Below, one piece after another: positions 22,901 to 35,863 of a stretch of 64,000 bases of DNA. The notes beneath the pieces were generated by a model. That model was not told the origin of the DNA, did no database searches, and saw only the letters and a program-made list of their open reading frames with translations. The stretch is taken from positions 7,136,892 to 7,200,891 of the forward strand of contig LR746265.1 of assembly GCA_902729315.2 (NCBI GenBank), in the 5' to 3' direction. Positions within the stretch are counted from its first letter, which is position 1. The number at the start of each line of letters is the position of its first letter. The DNA comes from Spirodela intermedia. Its lineage: Eukaryota > Streptophyta > Magnoliopsida > Alismatales > Araceae. A program made the position numbers and the translations under genes.

Positions 22901-23343
22901 TACATTTCCACAGAGAAACACACATTAATTTTTAGTATATGTTCCTCCTTTTTTGTTGTAATTTTTCTTCCATTTATCCCTCATTCTTCTACAGATTTTT
23001 GTCATAAGTTTTCATTCATTTCCAGTTCACAACCTCCATCTATTTTCCCTCATTTTTCCTTCTTTTCCCTAGCTATTCCTCTTCCTTTATTCCTCTTTCT
23101 TCCAGAATTTTAGTCACAATTTTTCTTCCTATCATTTCTTGCTGCTCTATCATTTCCTAATTGTGAAATTTCTACAATCTTTTCCTCATTTCTGCTTTTG
23201 ATTCTTCAACACAATCTTTCATTCAATTTTTCTCTTCATTCATGCTCCTCAGAAATATTTCCATCTGATTCCTCCTTGTTCATATAAGGTTTTCTTTGTC
23301 GTGTTTTCTTGTTATTTGTTTCCATCATATTCATTCATTGAAA

Positions 23344-23393
<50 letters not shown>

Positions 23394-23700
23394 AGTTAAT
23401 AAGAGAAAATTATTATTGAAAATAATATGGAACATTTATCACTAACAAAATATTATATAATAAGTTGGCAAAATCAGGGTATAAATATTTTGGATCCTTC
23501 ATATTGGCCCACTTATTAGATCCATTAGTTATTCAAGCTCAAGCTTAATAATCAGATATATTTTCCTTAAATTCAAGCCCAATAATTAAATCAATTTCAA
23601 CCTATATTCAGGCCCAAATTATTATTTAACATTTAATCTAAATATAAATATTTATGACCTTTATATTCATAAATTATTGAAATCAATACTTTATTAAATA
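22900..23700. repeat. CpG-poor relative of the 18.6-19.5 kb block, with (GA)n
   Basis: Order of motifs matches 18,580-19,480: a pyrimidine-rich TTC-repeat part, a purine tract, AAGAGAAAATTATTATTGA (versus AAGAGAATATTATCGAGAT), GGATCC..ATT and then units with CCTTAAATTCA(A/G)GCCCAA. Where the first copy has CG this one mostly has TG or CA. Together they may be LTRs of one family. Confidence 0.45.
23345..23393. repeat. (GA)n microsatellite
   Basis: About 24 GA units within the preceding repeat block. Confidence 0.95.
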
Positions 23701-23799
23701 TCTAATTTACCTACCATATTGTGACTATAATCAAAATACTAACAACACCTAATTCATCGTAGACTGTTAGAGCTAAATAAGAATGTATTTGTTGATCAA

Positions 23800-26700
23800 T
23801 ATAGGAAAATCTTGTCAATAAATGTTAGTACTAGAGGTATCTTTATTAGTGAATTAGATCCAAAGGAATTCAACCAATTTTATACCCATGTATCTGCTAA
23901 AAAAATTGGGTTAGTTTACAAGTGATTCATGAAAGAGGTAATGAAAAGAGTTCAAAATGTTCAACTAGTTCACCAAATGAAATGTTTTTCACAAATGATA
24001 ATAAGATCATTTCTAAATGTTCGATAGATTTAGTGATATTATGAATGGTCTGAAAAACTTAAGAAGAACCTTCCATTTAGCTGACATGAATAAGAATACT
24101 TGTGTCTTTGTCACCAATTTGAGACCCAAAGATATCATATTTTTTTAGGCCAATAATTTGATAAAATTATCCTTAGATAGCCTATTAGGATTTTAGATTA
24201 TGAAATGAGTTTAGGGTAGGACAGTCAAAATAGAAATCCAATAAGAAAACTGGTGCTCTTAAATCTATTTAATGTTTAGATGGCGTCAAGAGTTTAGAGA
24301 AGAGGAAAAGGCAAAATAAATAGACATGTTGACTAGGAGATTAAAAAATTATTTACGAATATAGGAAATAGGAGATTCAGGAAACTAGTGGATTAAAAAT
24401 TCTCCACTGCTGTAACTGATAAATTTAAGAATGATCTAATCTATTTTGAGTAAAGAAAACTAGGTCACCTAAAAGAAGATTTCCTGAGATTAAAGAAAAA
24501 TAAATGATTGGTAGCAACATGGAGTGACAAAAAGTAAGGCAAATATATGTTTTACTACCTCCAAACATGCTGTAACGATTCATCTTTTGATGAAGCATTT
24601 AGGGAATAAGTATTGCAGTTACTTGCTAATTTACAAAATACTTCAGTTCAAAGTATGAAAAATGTAGAAAAGAGAAAATCTTTGAAAGAAAAAAATTATA
24701 CAATTAAAAGAAATCAAAAGTACATGAAAATTTAGAACTTCGAAATCAATGAATTGTCTAATGAAAAAATGGAATTTAAATCTCAACTAGAGAACCTCAA
24801 GAGAAATAGTTGTACTGAAAAGATTCACAACAATGAGAAAATAGTAGAAAAAGATGAAGAAAAATTAGAAAATATTTTCTGAAATTCAACAATAGTCAAC
24901 AAAAATTGAGCAAACTCATTGAAAATCTACCAACACATGTATGTAAAGAAGGGATATGATAGTCTAGATAGTTATGATAACAGAAAAAGAATAGAAACCC
25001 AAAAAAAAGTACATATAAATTTCCACTATGTAAAAATGAAACAAAGAGTGGAAATATTTTGAACTATGCTAGTTCATCTAGAATTTATGTCAATACTAGG
25101 AAACAAGTATTCAAACCTCAAAAATCACTTCAGGAAAAAAGAATTACTCATTAGACACTATTAGATAATTTTATTGAAGACAACTTTTGAAAAGATAATA
25201 AGACCAGCATAATCAAATATAAGTCAAATATGTATCCCTAAAAATGTATTAGAAATACTAAAAAATATAAATCCATATTGTCTATAGATCCCCATTTGGA
25301 ACTAAATTTTATCTACTATAAGGGTCACTCTTGCTTGATGAACTTTCATGGTACTGTGATAGTAGATGTTCAAGACATGACTGGTGAGAGAAGGTTGTTT
25401 GTCTTATCAGTTCAAGGAAAGGAGGTGAAGTAACTTTTGGTGGAAATGAAAAAGGAAAAATAATAGGATATGAAAATATATAAATAAATCAACACATCTT
25501 AATTGAAATAGAATTGTTGATTAAAGGATTAGTCAACTTTTTTATTACATATTTATATTAAACTTTTCAAAAAATAAGTCGTTGATATTTTGAACATTGA
25601 AACGACATTGTTTTTACTAATCTTGATTGCCAATCTTAGTGAATTTTTTAAATCAATTTTTTGTCTAGTTTCACATCATTCTAAAAATTTGATAAAATGT
25701 GGCTTAGATGATTCAGATCTATAATTATTTGAACACAAAAGTTAGAATTAGTAAGAGGAATGTCAATTATAGAATTAGATGAGGGCTTTAAATGTGATAC
25801 ATGTATTACATGAAAACCAGTTATAAAATGATACAAATCTGAGGAATATAATCAGAACACACTGTCCATTATAATTATTATACATGGACCTTTATGGACC
25901 AACTAAAGTCTCAAGCTTGGAGGGAAAAGTTATGTACTTTTATAGTGATTTGATTATTCGAGATTTGTGTGAGTACTTTTCTTATAAGACAAAGATAAAA
26001 CCCTTGAGGAAATGAGAAAACTCACCTAGAAAATAAAACATGAAAATGGTTTAACAATTAAAAGGATTATAAATGGAATAGTGTAAAATTCAAAAACTAA
26101 GATTTAAATAATTCTATCATAATCAAGGAAGTAAACATGAGTTATCTAGTGCTCAAGCCCATCAACAAAATAGAGTTATTGATAGGAAAAATATAAAATT
26201 CTCGAATTTTTGGGGAACAAACACAGTCTAGTATTTTTTGAGATGAAATAATAAACATGGCCTAGTATATTATGAATAGGATAATGATTAAACCCATAGT
26301 TTAGAAACTTTCCTGCAAGTTATTTAAAGAAAATGAACCAAATATTGGTTTCTTTCAGTCCTTTTGATGGATATGTTTTATTCTTATAAATTTTAGGGAA
26401 GAAATAAGAAAAAATGATCATATAAGTGATGAAGGTATTTTTTTGAGATATTACGAAAATTATAAAGTATTTATGGTATACAATAAAAGAAAAGTTGTTG
26501 AGGAAATTATAAATATTAAATTCAGTGAAGAAAACGAGAAATACATTTTTTTGAAGGATAAAGAAATATTATTGGAAACTAAATTGTAGGAAACTTGAAT
26601 GAATGATGATTCTAAGTTTCTTGATTTAGAAGAAATTCGAAAAAATGAAACCCTATCCAAAGAATGCAAATATCTAAGGAATTACATAATTGATCAGATT

Positions 26701-28100
26701 TTCAGTGGTGATAATAAAGGAGTTCAACCCAAATCCGAATTCAAAAATACATAACATTTGAATTAATTTATTTTTTAAATTCATCCAAAAATGTAGATGA
26801 AATCTTAGAGGATGAAAATTTCTTGGTTGCCATTATAGAAGAATTAAATCCATATGAGAAAAGCCAAGTTCGAACTTAGTATCAAGGAAGATATCAATCA
26901 CAAGAACCAGATGGATATTCAAGAATAAATTGAGGATGAAGTAGTGATGAATATACTGTTGGCTCAAGGATATTCACACAAATAAGGAATAGATTATGCT
27001 GAATATTATGCATCAGTTGCTAGATTAGATGCAATTATAACGTTTTTAACTAATGCATGTCATAAGAATATTAGTTTATATGAGATGGACATAAAAGGTT
27101 GATTTTTAATCGACAAATTAGGGAGGAAGTGTATGTGAGCCAACCCTTAGGTTCCATAAATTTTGAATACTTTGATCATGTTTTGAAATTATTGAAAGCT
27201 TTATATAAACTTAAACAAGTTATGATGGTTTGGCATGATACATTAATATCTTTCTAATTATAAAATAGATTTAATAGAGGTAGTATTGGTACTACTCCAT
27301 TTGTCAAGAAAATTGATCAATATATATTCATTGTACAAGTATATATTGATGAAATAGTTTTTAGATCTTATGATGAAAATTTATGTACTAATTTTTTTAA
27401 GATTATAAAGAATGAATTTGATATGAGCATGATGGGTGAATTTAGTTATTCTTTTGGATCAAAATAATAATAATTTAAAGATGGAATTTTTATTTCTCAA
27501 TTGAAAGGCTTTATCAAGGAAACTATCAACAGAAAAAAAATTATAAAGGAATGATATGATCCTTTCTGTATTTAACAAATGGTAGGTCATATATTATTTT
27601 TATTGTCTATGAGCTAGATCTCAAAGTGAACTAGAAAAATCACATATAATTACCGTTAAAAGAATATTTAGATACATCATGCATACATCTAATTTGGGAA
27701 TATGGTTTCAATAATGATGTGACACTAATTGGTTTATTATTGTGACTATGAGTTTAGTAGAAATATAATTGATAGAAAAGGTACTAGTGGGCCATGCCTA
27801 ATCCTAGAAGGATGCATAATTTCATGGGCATCAAAGAAATAGGGCATGGTTGCCTTCTCAATGGTTAAAAATAACTATAAATGTATCGAGTTATCCTGCA
27901 CAAAAATTTTATGAGTTCAATCCTAGACCAAGGATTATAGGATAAATTTAAAAAAAATCTCATTGTGTCATAATCTAATTTTAATAAATTTAGAAAATAA
28001 TCCTATCATTCATTTTAAAATGAAAATTGTAGATATTGAACATCATTGAGCAAGAAATATTTATCAACTTTAGAAGAGAAACTGAAATGGGCAGGTAGAA
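23800..28100 (+). mobile_element. Heavily decayed Copia element, SIRE/Maximus-like
   Basis: No long ORF survives, but conserved Copia blocks appear in correct order in shifting frames. A zinc knuckle remnant (RKLGHLKEDF near 24,450-24,490). A protease remnant (CDSRCSRHDW for the usual LDSGCSRHMTG, near 25,350-25,390). Integrase HMDLYGPTKVSSLEG (25,880-25,930) and HELSSAQAPQQNRVIDRKN near 26,140-26,200. RT remnants at 26,950-27,240. FVKKIDQYIFIVQVYIDE (27,300-27,350) with DE in place of the catalytic DD, and NEFDMSMMGEFSY (27,410-27,450). RNase H remnants at 27,650-27,900 and HHRARN-type text near 28,050. The NEFEMSMMGEL and CSRHMTG wording is typical of the SIRE group. Exact ends and LTRs were not found. 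Confidence 0.8.
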
Positions 28101-31100
28101 AGAGGTGTGTGATTCTCATTGAATTTATAATCATGAAACCTGAAACTATTTACATTCAAAAACATATCTAAAACTAATTGAAAACTTGAATTAATTATGA
28201 GTGTTTTTCTTGAGAAAATCATATGATGATTATTAATTTATGCTAATAATTTAATCATAAATGTGTTTTGTATCATTTGATACATAATCAAATGAAAGAA
28301 AAGAAAGTCAGAACATGAGAAAAATAGTGTTGAGTAGAAACGCAAAAATGAAAAATAGAATTAGATTTAGGAAATGAAGGACACAATTATGAAGTATTTA
28401 ATGATAACGATTGAAGAACATGTGTCAAGGATCAATGAAAAAAGGAATAGGAAATCTGAATTTTAAATTAAATTTTCATTCTATTAAAATCTGAATTTTC
28501 AGTTTCACCAAATCAGTTTTTCAATAAAATTGATTGATCTCTAAAGCACGATTGATTGGGGGAGAAATCAGGAAAAAAAATTGATCAAATCTTGACCTCC
28601 AGTCTTACACCCAAAAGTGAAATTTGATCTACATTTGATTCCATGTTTCACTCTTTAATGGTCAAAGTTTTTTAAGAATTCCAAAAATTGCTATGAACTA
28701 ATTTGAACCATTGAACTTCTGCCAATTAGAAAATTTCCTTTTATAAAACTCAACTCAACCCTTTCCAAATTATCAACTTGTCCTCTAAATGTCAATTAGT
28801 CACTTGAAGCTGTCTTTTTCAGGGTACATATTTAAAATTTCAAATGGGAACTTCTGGTTTTATGGAAAGATTATGCTCAATTCCTGTTATTATTTCACTC
28901 TGATTTTCAGGAAGTCTTTAAGATCTCAATCTCTAACCGTCTTTTCATTTCATCACTAATTCATAGCCAGTTCCTTGCACTTGAGCAATACTTTCAAACG
29001 GCTAGACTTTCAAGCAATACTTTCTAATTTTTCTGCTCAAGGTGTCAATCTGGTCCAAACAAATTATCATATTTGATTCAGATGAAAAGACACACCTGGA
29101 AGAACATCTCACTCACAAACAAACCCAATCAATCCTTCTTTTTAACACCTCGAGATCATTGAATATCAGTTACATGTTGATGGCATTGCTTACAATCAAT
29201 CTCCCACTATATATTATATATTATGGATTCTAGCTTCAAAGTCATGGCTCAATCCATCAATTATCTCTTCCTTTTTTTTCAAGAGTTGGGTGGTTGCTTC
29301 TAGTTCATACTAGATGTAGAATCTACCATGAATTAGTGAAAAAGTTTTTGGAAATCTCTATATTTTTCATGGGAATTTCATGACTCACCTTTGAAGAAAC
29401 TCTTACCTAGTAATTGGTGAAGATTATTTCTGAAGCTTTAAGAATTCCTCACAATGGTCTGGCATATGCTACTAAATGAAAGGAATAAATGATAAATTAT
29501 ATTCCTGCATATACACATACTTGGACCTATCATCTACATCCATGAATTTCTAAGGATGCACACTTCATTTCTTTGAAAATTCTCTAACAATAGTGTGATT
29601 GAAACATTGAATATAATGGAACCCAAGAATAGTGATTGTTCTTGGAGACTGGATGTAGGTAAGGGGTTGAATAACTTCAAAAATCCTAGAGTCTAAGACC
29701 TATAAATATAATAGAATTATCCAACTTAGGACTTAAAATAGAAGATAGAAGATTTTAATGATACTTGATGAAATTTTGAATTAGAATCAAATCAACTATA
29801 CCCTCTCATTCTTGATTTAAGTGCGGCATTAAATCTAATATTTTTTCTTCAATTAATAAATTTCTTTGATCTAACTCGTCATAATCATAACCATTGATTA
29901 TTACATATCTTTCAACAATACTATTAAAAAAAATTCAATAACATCAACTCCTTTTTTCTTCCTAAAAAATTATTTGACTAATCATTTTCTTTTACTGACT
30001 GATAATTTTTTAGCCACTTCTATAAAATATATCAATGATTATCATTCTCAAAATAAGTATTGTCAAAAAAAGTGACATCTACACTAATCTATTAAGGCCT
30101 CCCCAAAATAGTGTGATGGGGATCTAAGGGGCTATGTCACATTGAAGTCTCAAAAAAACATTCAACTAATAATTTTAAGGCAAATTTTGGTTAGTTTTGT
30201 TTTCAACCCTTTTCATCCACCTAATTTTATAAGACAAGGAAGTTGGTCCCTCTCGATTTTTAACCCAAACTTTTAAAGCATAGTTAGAGATATAATCTTT
30301 TCACTACTATTTCTAGTAATAACGACGATGTAACACATTCTTCCTAATTGTATAACAAATTTGAATAATAGTGTGATGCTCGAGATGTTCCTCTCTTGAT
30401 GTATAATGTTGAGTTTAAAGATTTGATATTACTATTTAATTATATAAAGATAAAAAAAATCTCAGAAATATGTTTAGTTGACTTGAGAACTGAGAGATAA
30501 ATCATCAGATCTACTTTATGAAAAAAAATTGTGGAAAAAATTTTCCAACATCATTGAAGAAAATACATATTAAAAAATAAATTTGCAAATATATTTGAAC
30601 GAAATGAAGTTCTGAGAAAAAATAGATGAGAAAGAAAGTATGTTGAGATGAAGAAAGTATGTGCCAACTTGTGTAGACCACTAAAGTTTGTCTCAACAAA
30701 CATGAAGAGAGAGATCATGTCAAATCAAGCTAAAACATTAAAAAGAAAAAGGAGATTCTTTTCACCAAATATGACACATGGTAAAAGATCTCTTATAAAT
30801 TTGGCATGTCTTGAAAAAGTAAGAATAACAAAGATATGTCAAAAGATTTTTTTTTTACAAATATGTCTATAAATTGACTTATTCAAAAGCTAGTCAAACT
30901 CACAACCTAACATCAGTCTAACCACAGTCTAACAACAAGTTGACGAATGTGTTGATCTAGACAATCTTTCACCAAAAATATCTCAAAAAAATAATCTTTG
31001 ATTGTTGATATTGAAGATTTTATAAATTTTGTTTGGAAGAACTTTTAAACAGAACATCAATGATATACAAATCCTTATACTGATCAGCAATCACTCATCA

Positions 31101-32050
31101 AAGTTTCTTAAAATATTTTTCAATCATCCTCAAAAATAAGGAAACTCATCTTTGTAGAAAAAAAATCAATGTGGAAATTCTTTATGTATATTTCCTGTAT
31201 AGAAGATTATTAATGAATGATTATTGTGGGGGTAGAAATGCAAGATAGTTCCTTGGTGTCTAATATGACATAATAGACTTGGGAAATCTATCATCTAAGG
31301 GATTTTGTCATATTATAAATTTCAGTTGTAGTTCTTTGAAGGCAACTAGTGCAAACCAATTGGAACCTTCATAGGTGAATATAGTTAAGAGAGTCATAAT
31401 CACTATAAATTTTAATACTTTTATATACAAGCATTTAATGTATCAGCCCACTAAGAAAACTAAATGAAACTATCAAAAAATACACCAAAATGTTAAACGT
31501 TGTTAGAAATACTAATTCACCCCCTCTCTTGGAATTTAATCTAACCTACAAGAGAACCAACACAAATATTTTGGAAAACAATGAATTAAAATTTCATTGT
31601 AATATTCTACAATTTCATCATCTTGAAAATTGTACATATAATCTATATGATCATTCTCTTCCTTTTATGTGAATTTTCTTAAATTAACTACTCCCTAATA
31701 TGGACACATATTAGATTTATGACATTCCTCACTGCACCCTAGGACAATTTGTGTCATAAAAGTTTTTGACAATCTACTTCACCAAATATGTTGTGTTACT
31801 TCTTTGTAATATAGTTATTATACATATCATGGCATGTCACTTTGGCCAGCATCACAATAGATTGCTTACTTTCTTATAATAAAAATATGAAATATTACTA
31901 GAATTTCAAGATTTACCTCTTACCTTTTCAATAAGAGACAGCCCATTAAAATACCATAATGACATCATTTAGTTTGTAAAATAGTCATAAGGCTGCCTTT
32001 CCTTTGATATTCCAATTGACATTATGTTGAAATTTGATAATTTATATAGG
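28101..32050. other. AT-rich intergenic sequence, unassigned
   Basis: Possibly includes the 3' non-coding tail of the SIRE-like element. No gene or RNA recognised. Open frames at 29,042-29,233, 30,511-30,699 (minus), 30,648-30,872 and 31,490-31,672 have no recognisable domain. Confidence 0.4.
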
Positions 32051-32059
32051 AGTCAAATT

Positions 32060-32790
32060 GATGCAGTCCAAAGCTTGAAGCCCACTACTAAACAAGCCTA
32101 AAGCCCACTATTAATGCACTTAGAAGTTCATTACTGTTGTAGCTTCAAGCCCACTTTAGTTTCAACTATCCCACTTACGTAATTAGGCCCATATCTCTAT
32201 TTTTATTATTTTTAAAATTTCATCTAAAATTCAAATTTGAAATTTAAATTTAAATTTTATCCAAATTTTAATTCTCATTTAAAATTAAAATTTTATTTCT
32301 CATTTAGATTTTATTTTTAAAATTTAAATTTCATTCAAATTTTGATTTCAAATTTAGACCATTTGAAATTCGAATCTTAGCACCAAATTTAGACCATTTG
32401 AAATTCGAACCTTAGCACCAAATTTAGACCATTTGAGATTTGAATCTTAGCACAATTTGATTCTTCAGCCTATTTAAAGGCACCCCATATAACCCTAATG
32501 CATATTACTTTTCTATCAATTTTGTGAGTTTCTTCTCTTTAAGTTCTCTTCTTCTGCTGGTGGACTCCAGCACCTTTGTGGACTTAGAAAATCTTATTCT
32601 TAATTTTATGAATTCAAAATCATCACCTTGCGGACTCGAGGGATCTGTCATCTTTCAACCTATGGATTTAGAGCAAATAGACAATCACCAAAACGTATTT
32701 TTTGAGGATTCAAGACGACTTCGACCTCCACAATATTAAAATTGATCACAACTCATCCAAGCCGTCCCCTTCTCAAGTTTCATTGCATCA
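32060..32790 (+). repeat. Probable LTR followed by a PBS
   Basis: The stretch has a TATTTAAAGG box near 32,470, a T-rich leader after it, ends CATTGCATCA, and after two bases reads TGGTATTAAAGCA (32,793-32,805), a mutated initiator-Met PBS. The same 'CA-AG-TGGTAT' arrangement is seen in the Copia element at 12.6 kb. The start is only a guess. Its orientation is opposite to the gypsy pol remnant that follows, so the two are probably separate insertions. Confidence 0.55.
32350..32453. repeat. 35-bp tandem repeat, three copies
   Basis: Units AAATTTAGACCATTTGAAAT..CTTAGCACC at 32,350, 32,385 and 32,420 with only one or two changes each. It lies in the U3 part of the probable LTR, where such repeats often act as enhancer-like sequences. 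Confidence 0.9.
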
Positions 32791-32984
32791 AGTGGTATTA
32801 AAGCAAGGTCAGCACTTAAGATTTAGGTTTAAAAGATGTCATGAGGTAAAATGATTCACATCAACGACAATGAGTTCTAAGGTATGTCTTATTTCAAATC
32901 AAAGTTTGTTGATTTCAAGACTCAAATATTAAGGTATCTGCTACATCTGTCTACTAAAAGTTTTCTCTTTTCATGAGTCACAAT

Positions 32985-34510
32985 TGAACTGATTTTAAAT
33001 AAATCTTCTATAAAAGGATGCTAAGCCATGAAAATTACGAACATCATGTACATTTTTTGAAATTGGTTAATCTTTAATAGCTTAAATCTTTTCTTCATCC
33101 ACTTTAATCCCTTTTGTACTTACAATATATCTTAGAAAAACTAAATTTTAAGTAAGAAATTTACATTTCTTCAAATTGATAAATAACTCATTCTGTTGTA
33201 AAATAATCAATACATATCTCAAATGGTGATGATGTTCTTCTTCTATAGTACTATATATCAAAATATCATCAAAATAAATAATAATAAATTTTCTAATAAA
33301 AGGCTTCAATACATAATTCATCATTCTCATAAAAGTACTTGGAGTATTAGATAAGCCAAATGACATAACCAACCATTCATACCTACTTTCATCTTGAAAA
33401 TAGTCTTCCATTTATCACCTAGATGAATTTGAATTTGATGATACTCACTTTTAAGATCAATTTTGAAAATAATTATGGAACCACATAACATGTCAAGCAT
33501 ATCATTTAGTCTTGAAATTAGAAATCTATATTTTACTATAATTTTATTAATTGCTCGACTATCTACATACATTTGTCAAGTTTTATTTTTTAAAAAATTA
33601 ATAATGTAACTACTAAGCATGAGCTTATACTTTCAAGAATTAATCATTTCTCTAATAGCTCTTCAACTTGTTCTTGTAGAATTTTATTCTCCTCAAGACT
33701 CATTCTATAATGAGGTAAATTTGGCAAACTTGCTCCATGAATCAAGTATATATGACAATGTATGTCCTTAAGTAGAGGAAGATGTGTAGAACAATCTTAT
33801 GTGATAAAGAACTCATTTAACATATTTTGTGCTACCTTGGGTATAACCCTAGAATAATTCAAAGAAATATTCTCTTTTTTAACCAGTATAAATACTCTAA
33901 AATTTTCTTTCAAAGTATTAAAGAGTTATTTTTTTCAATCATCATAACTTGCTGCTGCTTTAATTTCACTATGCTAGAAAACTCATTTTCTTTTATTAGT
34001 GTTGAATTTTTTTTTCATTATTTTTATAAAAAACATAATGATTATCTGTACCTATGTGAGTTGCGTCTATATCATATTGTCATGGTCTACCCAAAATTAG
34101 ATGTCATGTATTCATGTTACGAACATCATAGTAAATTTCATCAAACTAAACTTTTCCTATTAAGAACTTAACTAAATAGGTCTTTGTAACTCTAGTTTTA
34201 TACTTTTTCTTTATCGATGTAATTCTATATGGATGCGAATGTTTTTTAATTTTCAACCCCACTTTCTATATCATCAAAAAAGAAATAATATTTTACTGGT
34301 CTTGATACTTATGTAGTCATTTGAGAAAAATTAGATCCATGTGGTCTTGGTACAACTGAGGTTACTAATCTTCCATTATTGGTAGCAGATGAAATAGATG
34401 TTAGTGTTGACCTATCTAATTGAAATATTGACACATTAGTAGAATTTCGAGTTCTGATTTTTCCTTTCTTCAATAAACCTTCAGCACATTCTAATGTCAT
34501 AACAATCATT
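32985..34510 (-). mobile_element. Decayed Ty3/gypsy pol fragment
   Basis: Reading the minus strand from high to low coordinates: protease-end block ILGRP.QYDIDATH (about 34,110-34,050); [18 protein letters not shown] (33,572-33,525); SKIDL-type [31 protein letters not shown]; catalytic YFDDILIYS (about 33,280-33,250); then beyond the ORF ends, YIVSTKGIKVDEEKI and NVHDVRNFHGLASFYRRF (33,130-33,000), the usual RT/RNase H connection. Frameshifts and stops separate the blocks. No LTR in matching orientation was identified. The composition is very AT-rich, indicating age. Confidence 0.85.
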
Positions 34511-35500
34511 CATTGTGAAATATTATTTTATAAAATATACTACATATTCTAAATCATTATTATTTTGTGAGAAGATAATCTATAAAAATATTATTCTACA
34601 TATTCTTCTAAAGTATTATTATTTTGTTTGGAATTTGATCTATTAATATAAGATTTTATCTTAAGAAAACAAAAGAAGTTGAGATTCATGTAATGTCTTT
34701 ATTTCTAATCATTTAAGAACTCATTCTTAGAGTTGTTCTCACCATTCTAATATACAACCCTTCAACTTATATGCAAGCAATTCTATCTACTTCTCTTATT
34801 AAATCTTCTTGTTTAAAAAGAACCTCTAATCATCTACCAACTAATCATAGACCTTCTATAGACAAATGACTTTAAAAATTATACAAGTCAATGTTTATAC
34901 AAAAATCATTTAAGATATTTATACTCAACTTTGCTTCTCATATTTGCAAATAAAGATAGGAAATGATTATGTGCCAATAAAAAATTTATAAGTTGTTAGA
35001 AATATGAAGGATAAATAGAATCATTATTGTTCAATCTAATATCACAAGGGTATTTAAGTTTTAAATCGAAATCCTTGAATCTACTAGACATGATCATCAA
35101 TCATTGAATTCACAATAAAAGATCCAGATGACTATTGAATCCAAAATTAGATATTTAGACAACCCCTGAATCTACAAGGATTATAATCATATCACTAATG
35201 TTACAAGAGGGCTTGCTTGAATCCATAAGCACACTTTTCCATATGTTGCATCTTTTTGGCTTTCAAATAATTTTAGATTAGCTGATACTCTCCTAAGTCA
35301 AATGTCAAAACAACATTAAAGTGAATTATTTGGAAAAGAGTATATGGTCTTATGAAACCATCGTATTTTGTTCGATTTGGGCTTTACTCAATATGGGTGC
35401 ACGTAGGCCAAAATATTAATGGTGGGCCGAAAACGAGCCATGCCTCACCACACAATTATAATTACATTATTTGAACCCGTGACGTAATTATATCAAAAAT
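34511..35500. other. AT-rich intergenic DNA, possible gypsy gag remains
   Basis: Upstream of the gypsy pol on its strand, where gag would be expected, but I could not recognise a gag or zinc knuckle. Two similar ~45-bp phrases near 34,545 and 34,600 (ACATATTCT...TATTATTTTGT) indicate a small duplication. Confidence 0.35.
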
Positions 35501-35569
35501 TGGACAGTTTTAGGGGGCAGATAACGGGCTTTCCCCCTTGAGCCCACTAGACTGAGCCCGACCTTAGAG

Positions 35570-35612
<43 letters not shown>
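35500..35612. repeat. Dispersed repeat ending in (GA)n, copy 2
   Basis: Same block as 10,590-10,695: CCTTGAGCCCACTAGACTGAG then GAGTGGAGAGAG, continuing into about 20 GA units (35,571-35,612). It lies just past the 3' end of ATG13. Confidence 0.8.
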
Positions 35613-35615
<3 letters not shown>

Positions 35616-35863
35616 CATTTCACCATGGGCAAGAAATTCTGAACAAAAATTCATTCAACACTAGCCCAGCGCATCTCAGGGAGACGCCCTCCAACGCCTT
35701 CTTCAGGCCACTCGGTCCAGCCATTCCCTACACATCCAGAGGCCTCCACAGGAGCCATTCTCTGCCCATTGACCACCCCCAATAAGCCCCAAAAGCACGG
35801 CACAGCTCTCCCGGAAGGAAGCACACCCGTCCCATGGACCCACACCACCAAAGCCTTTCGCCC

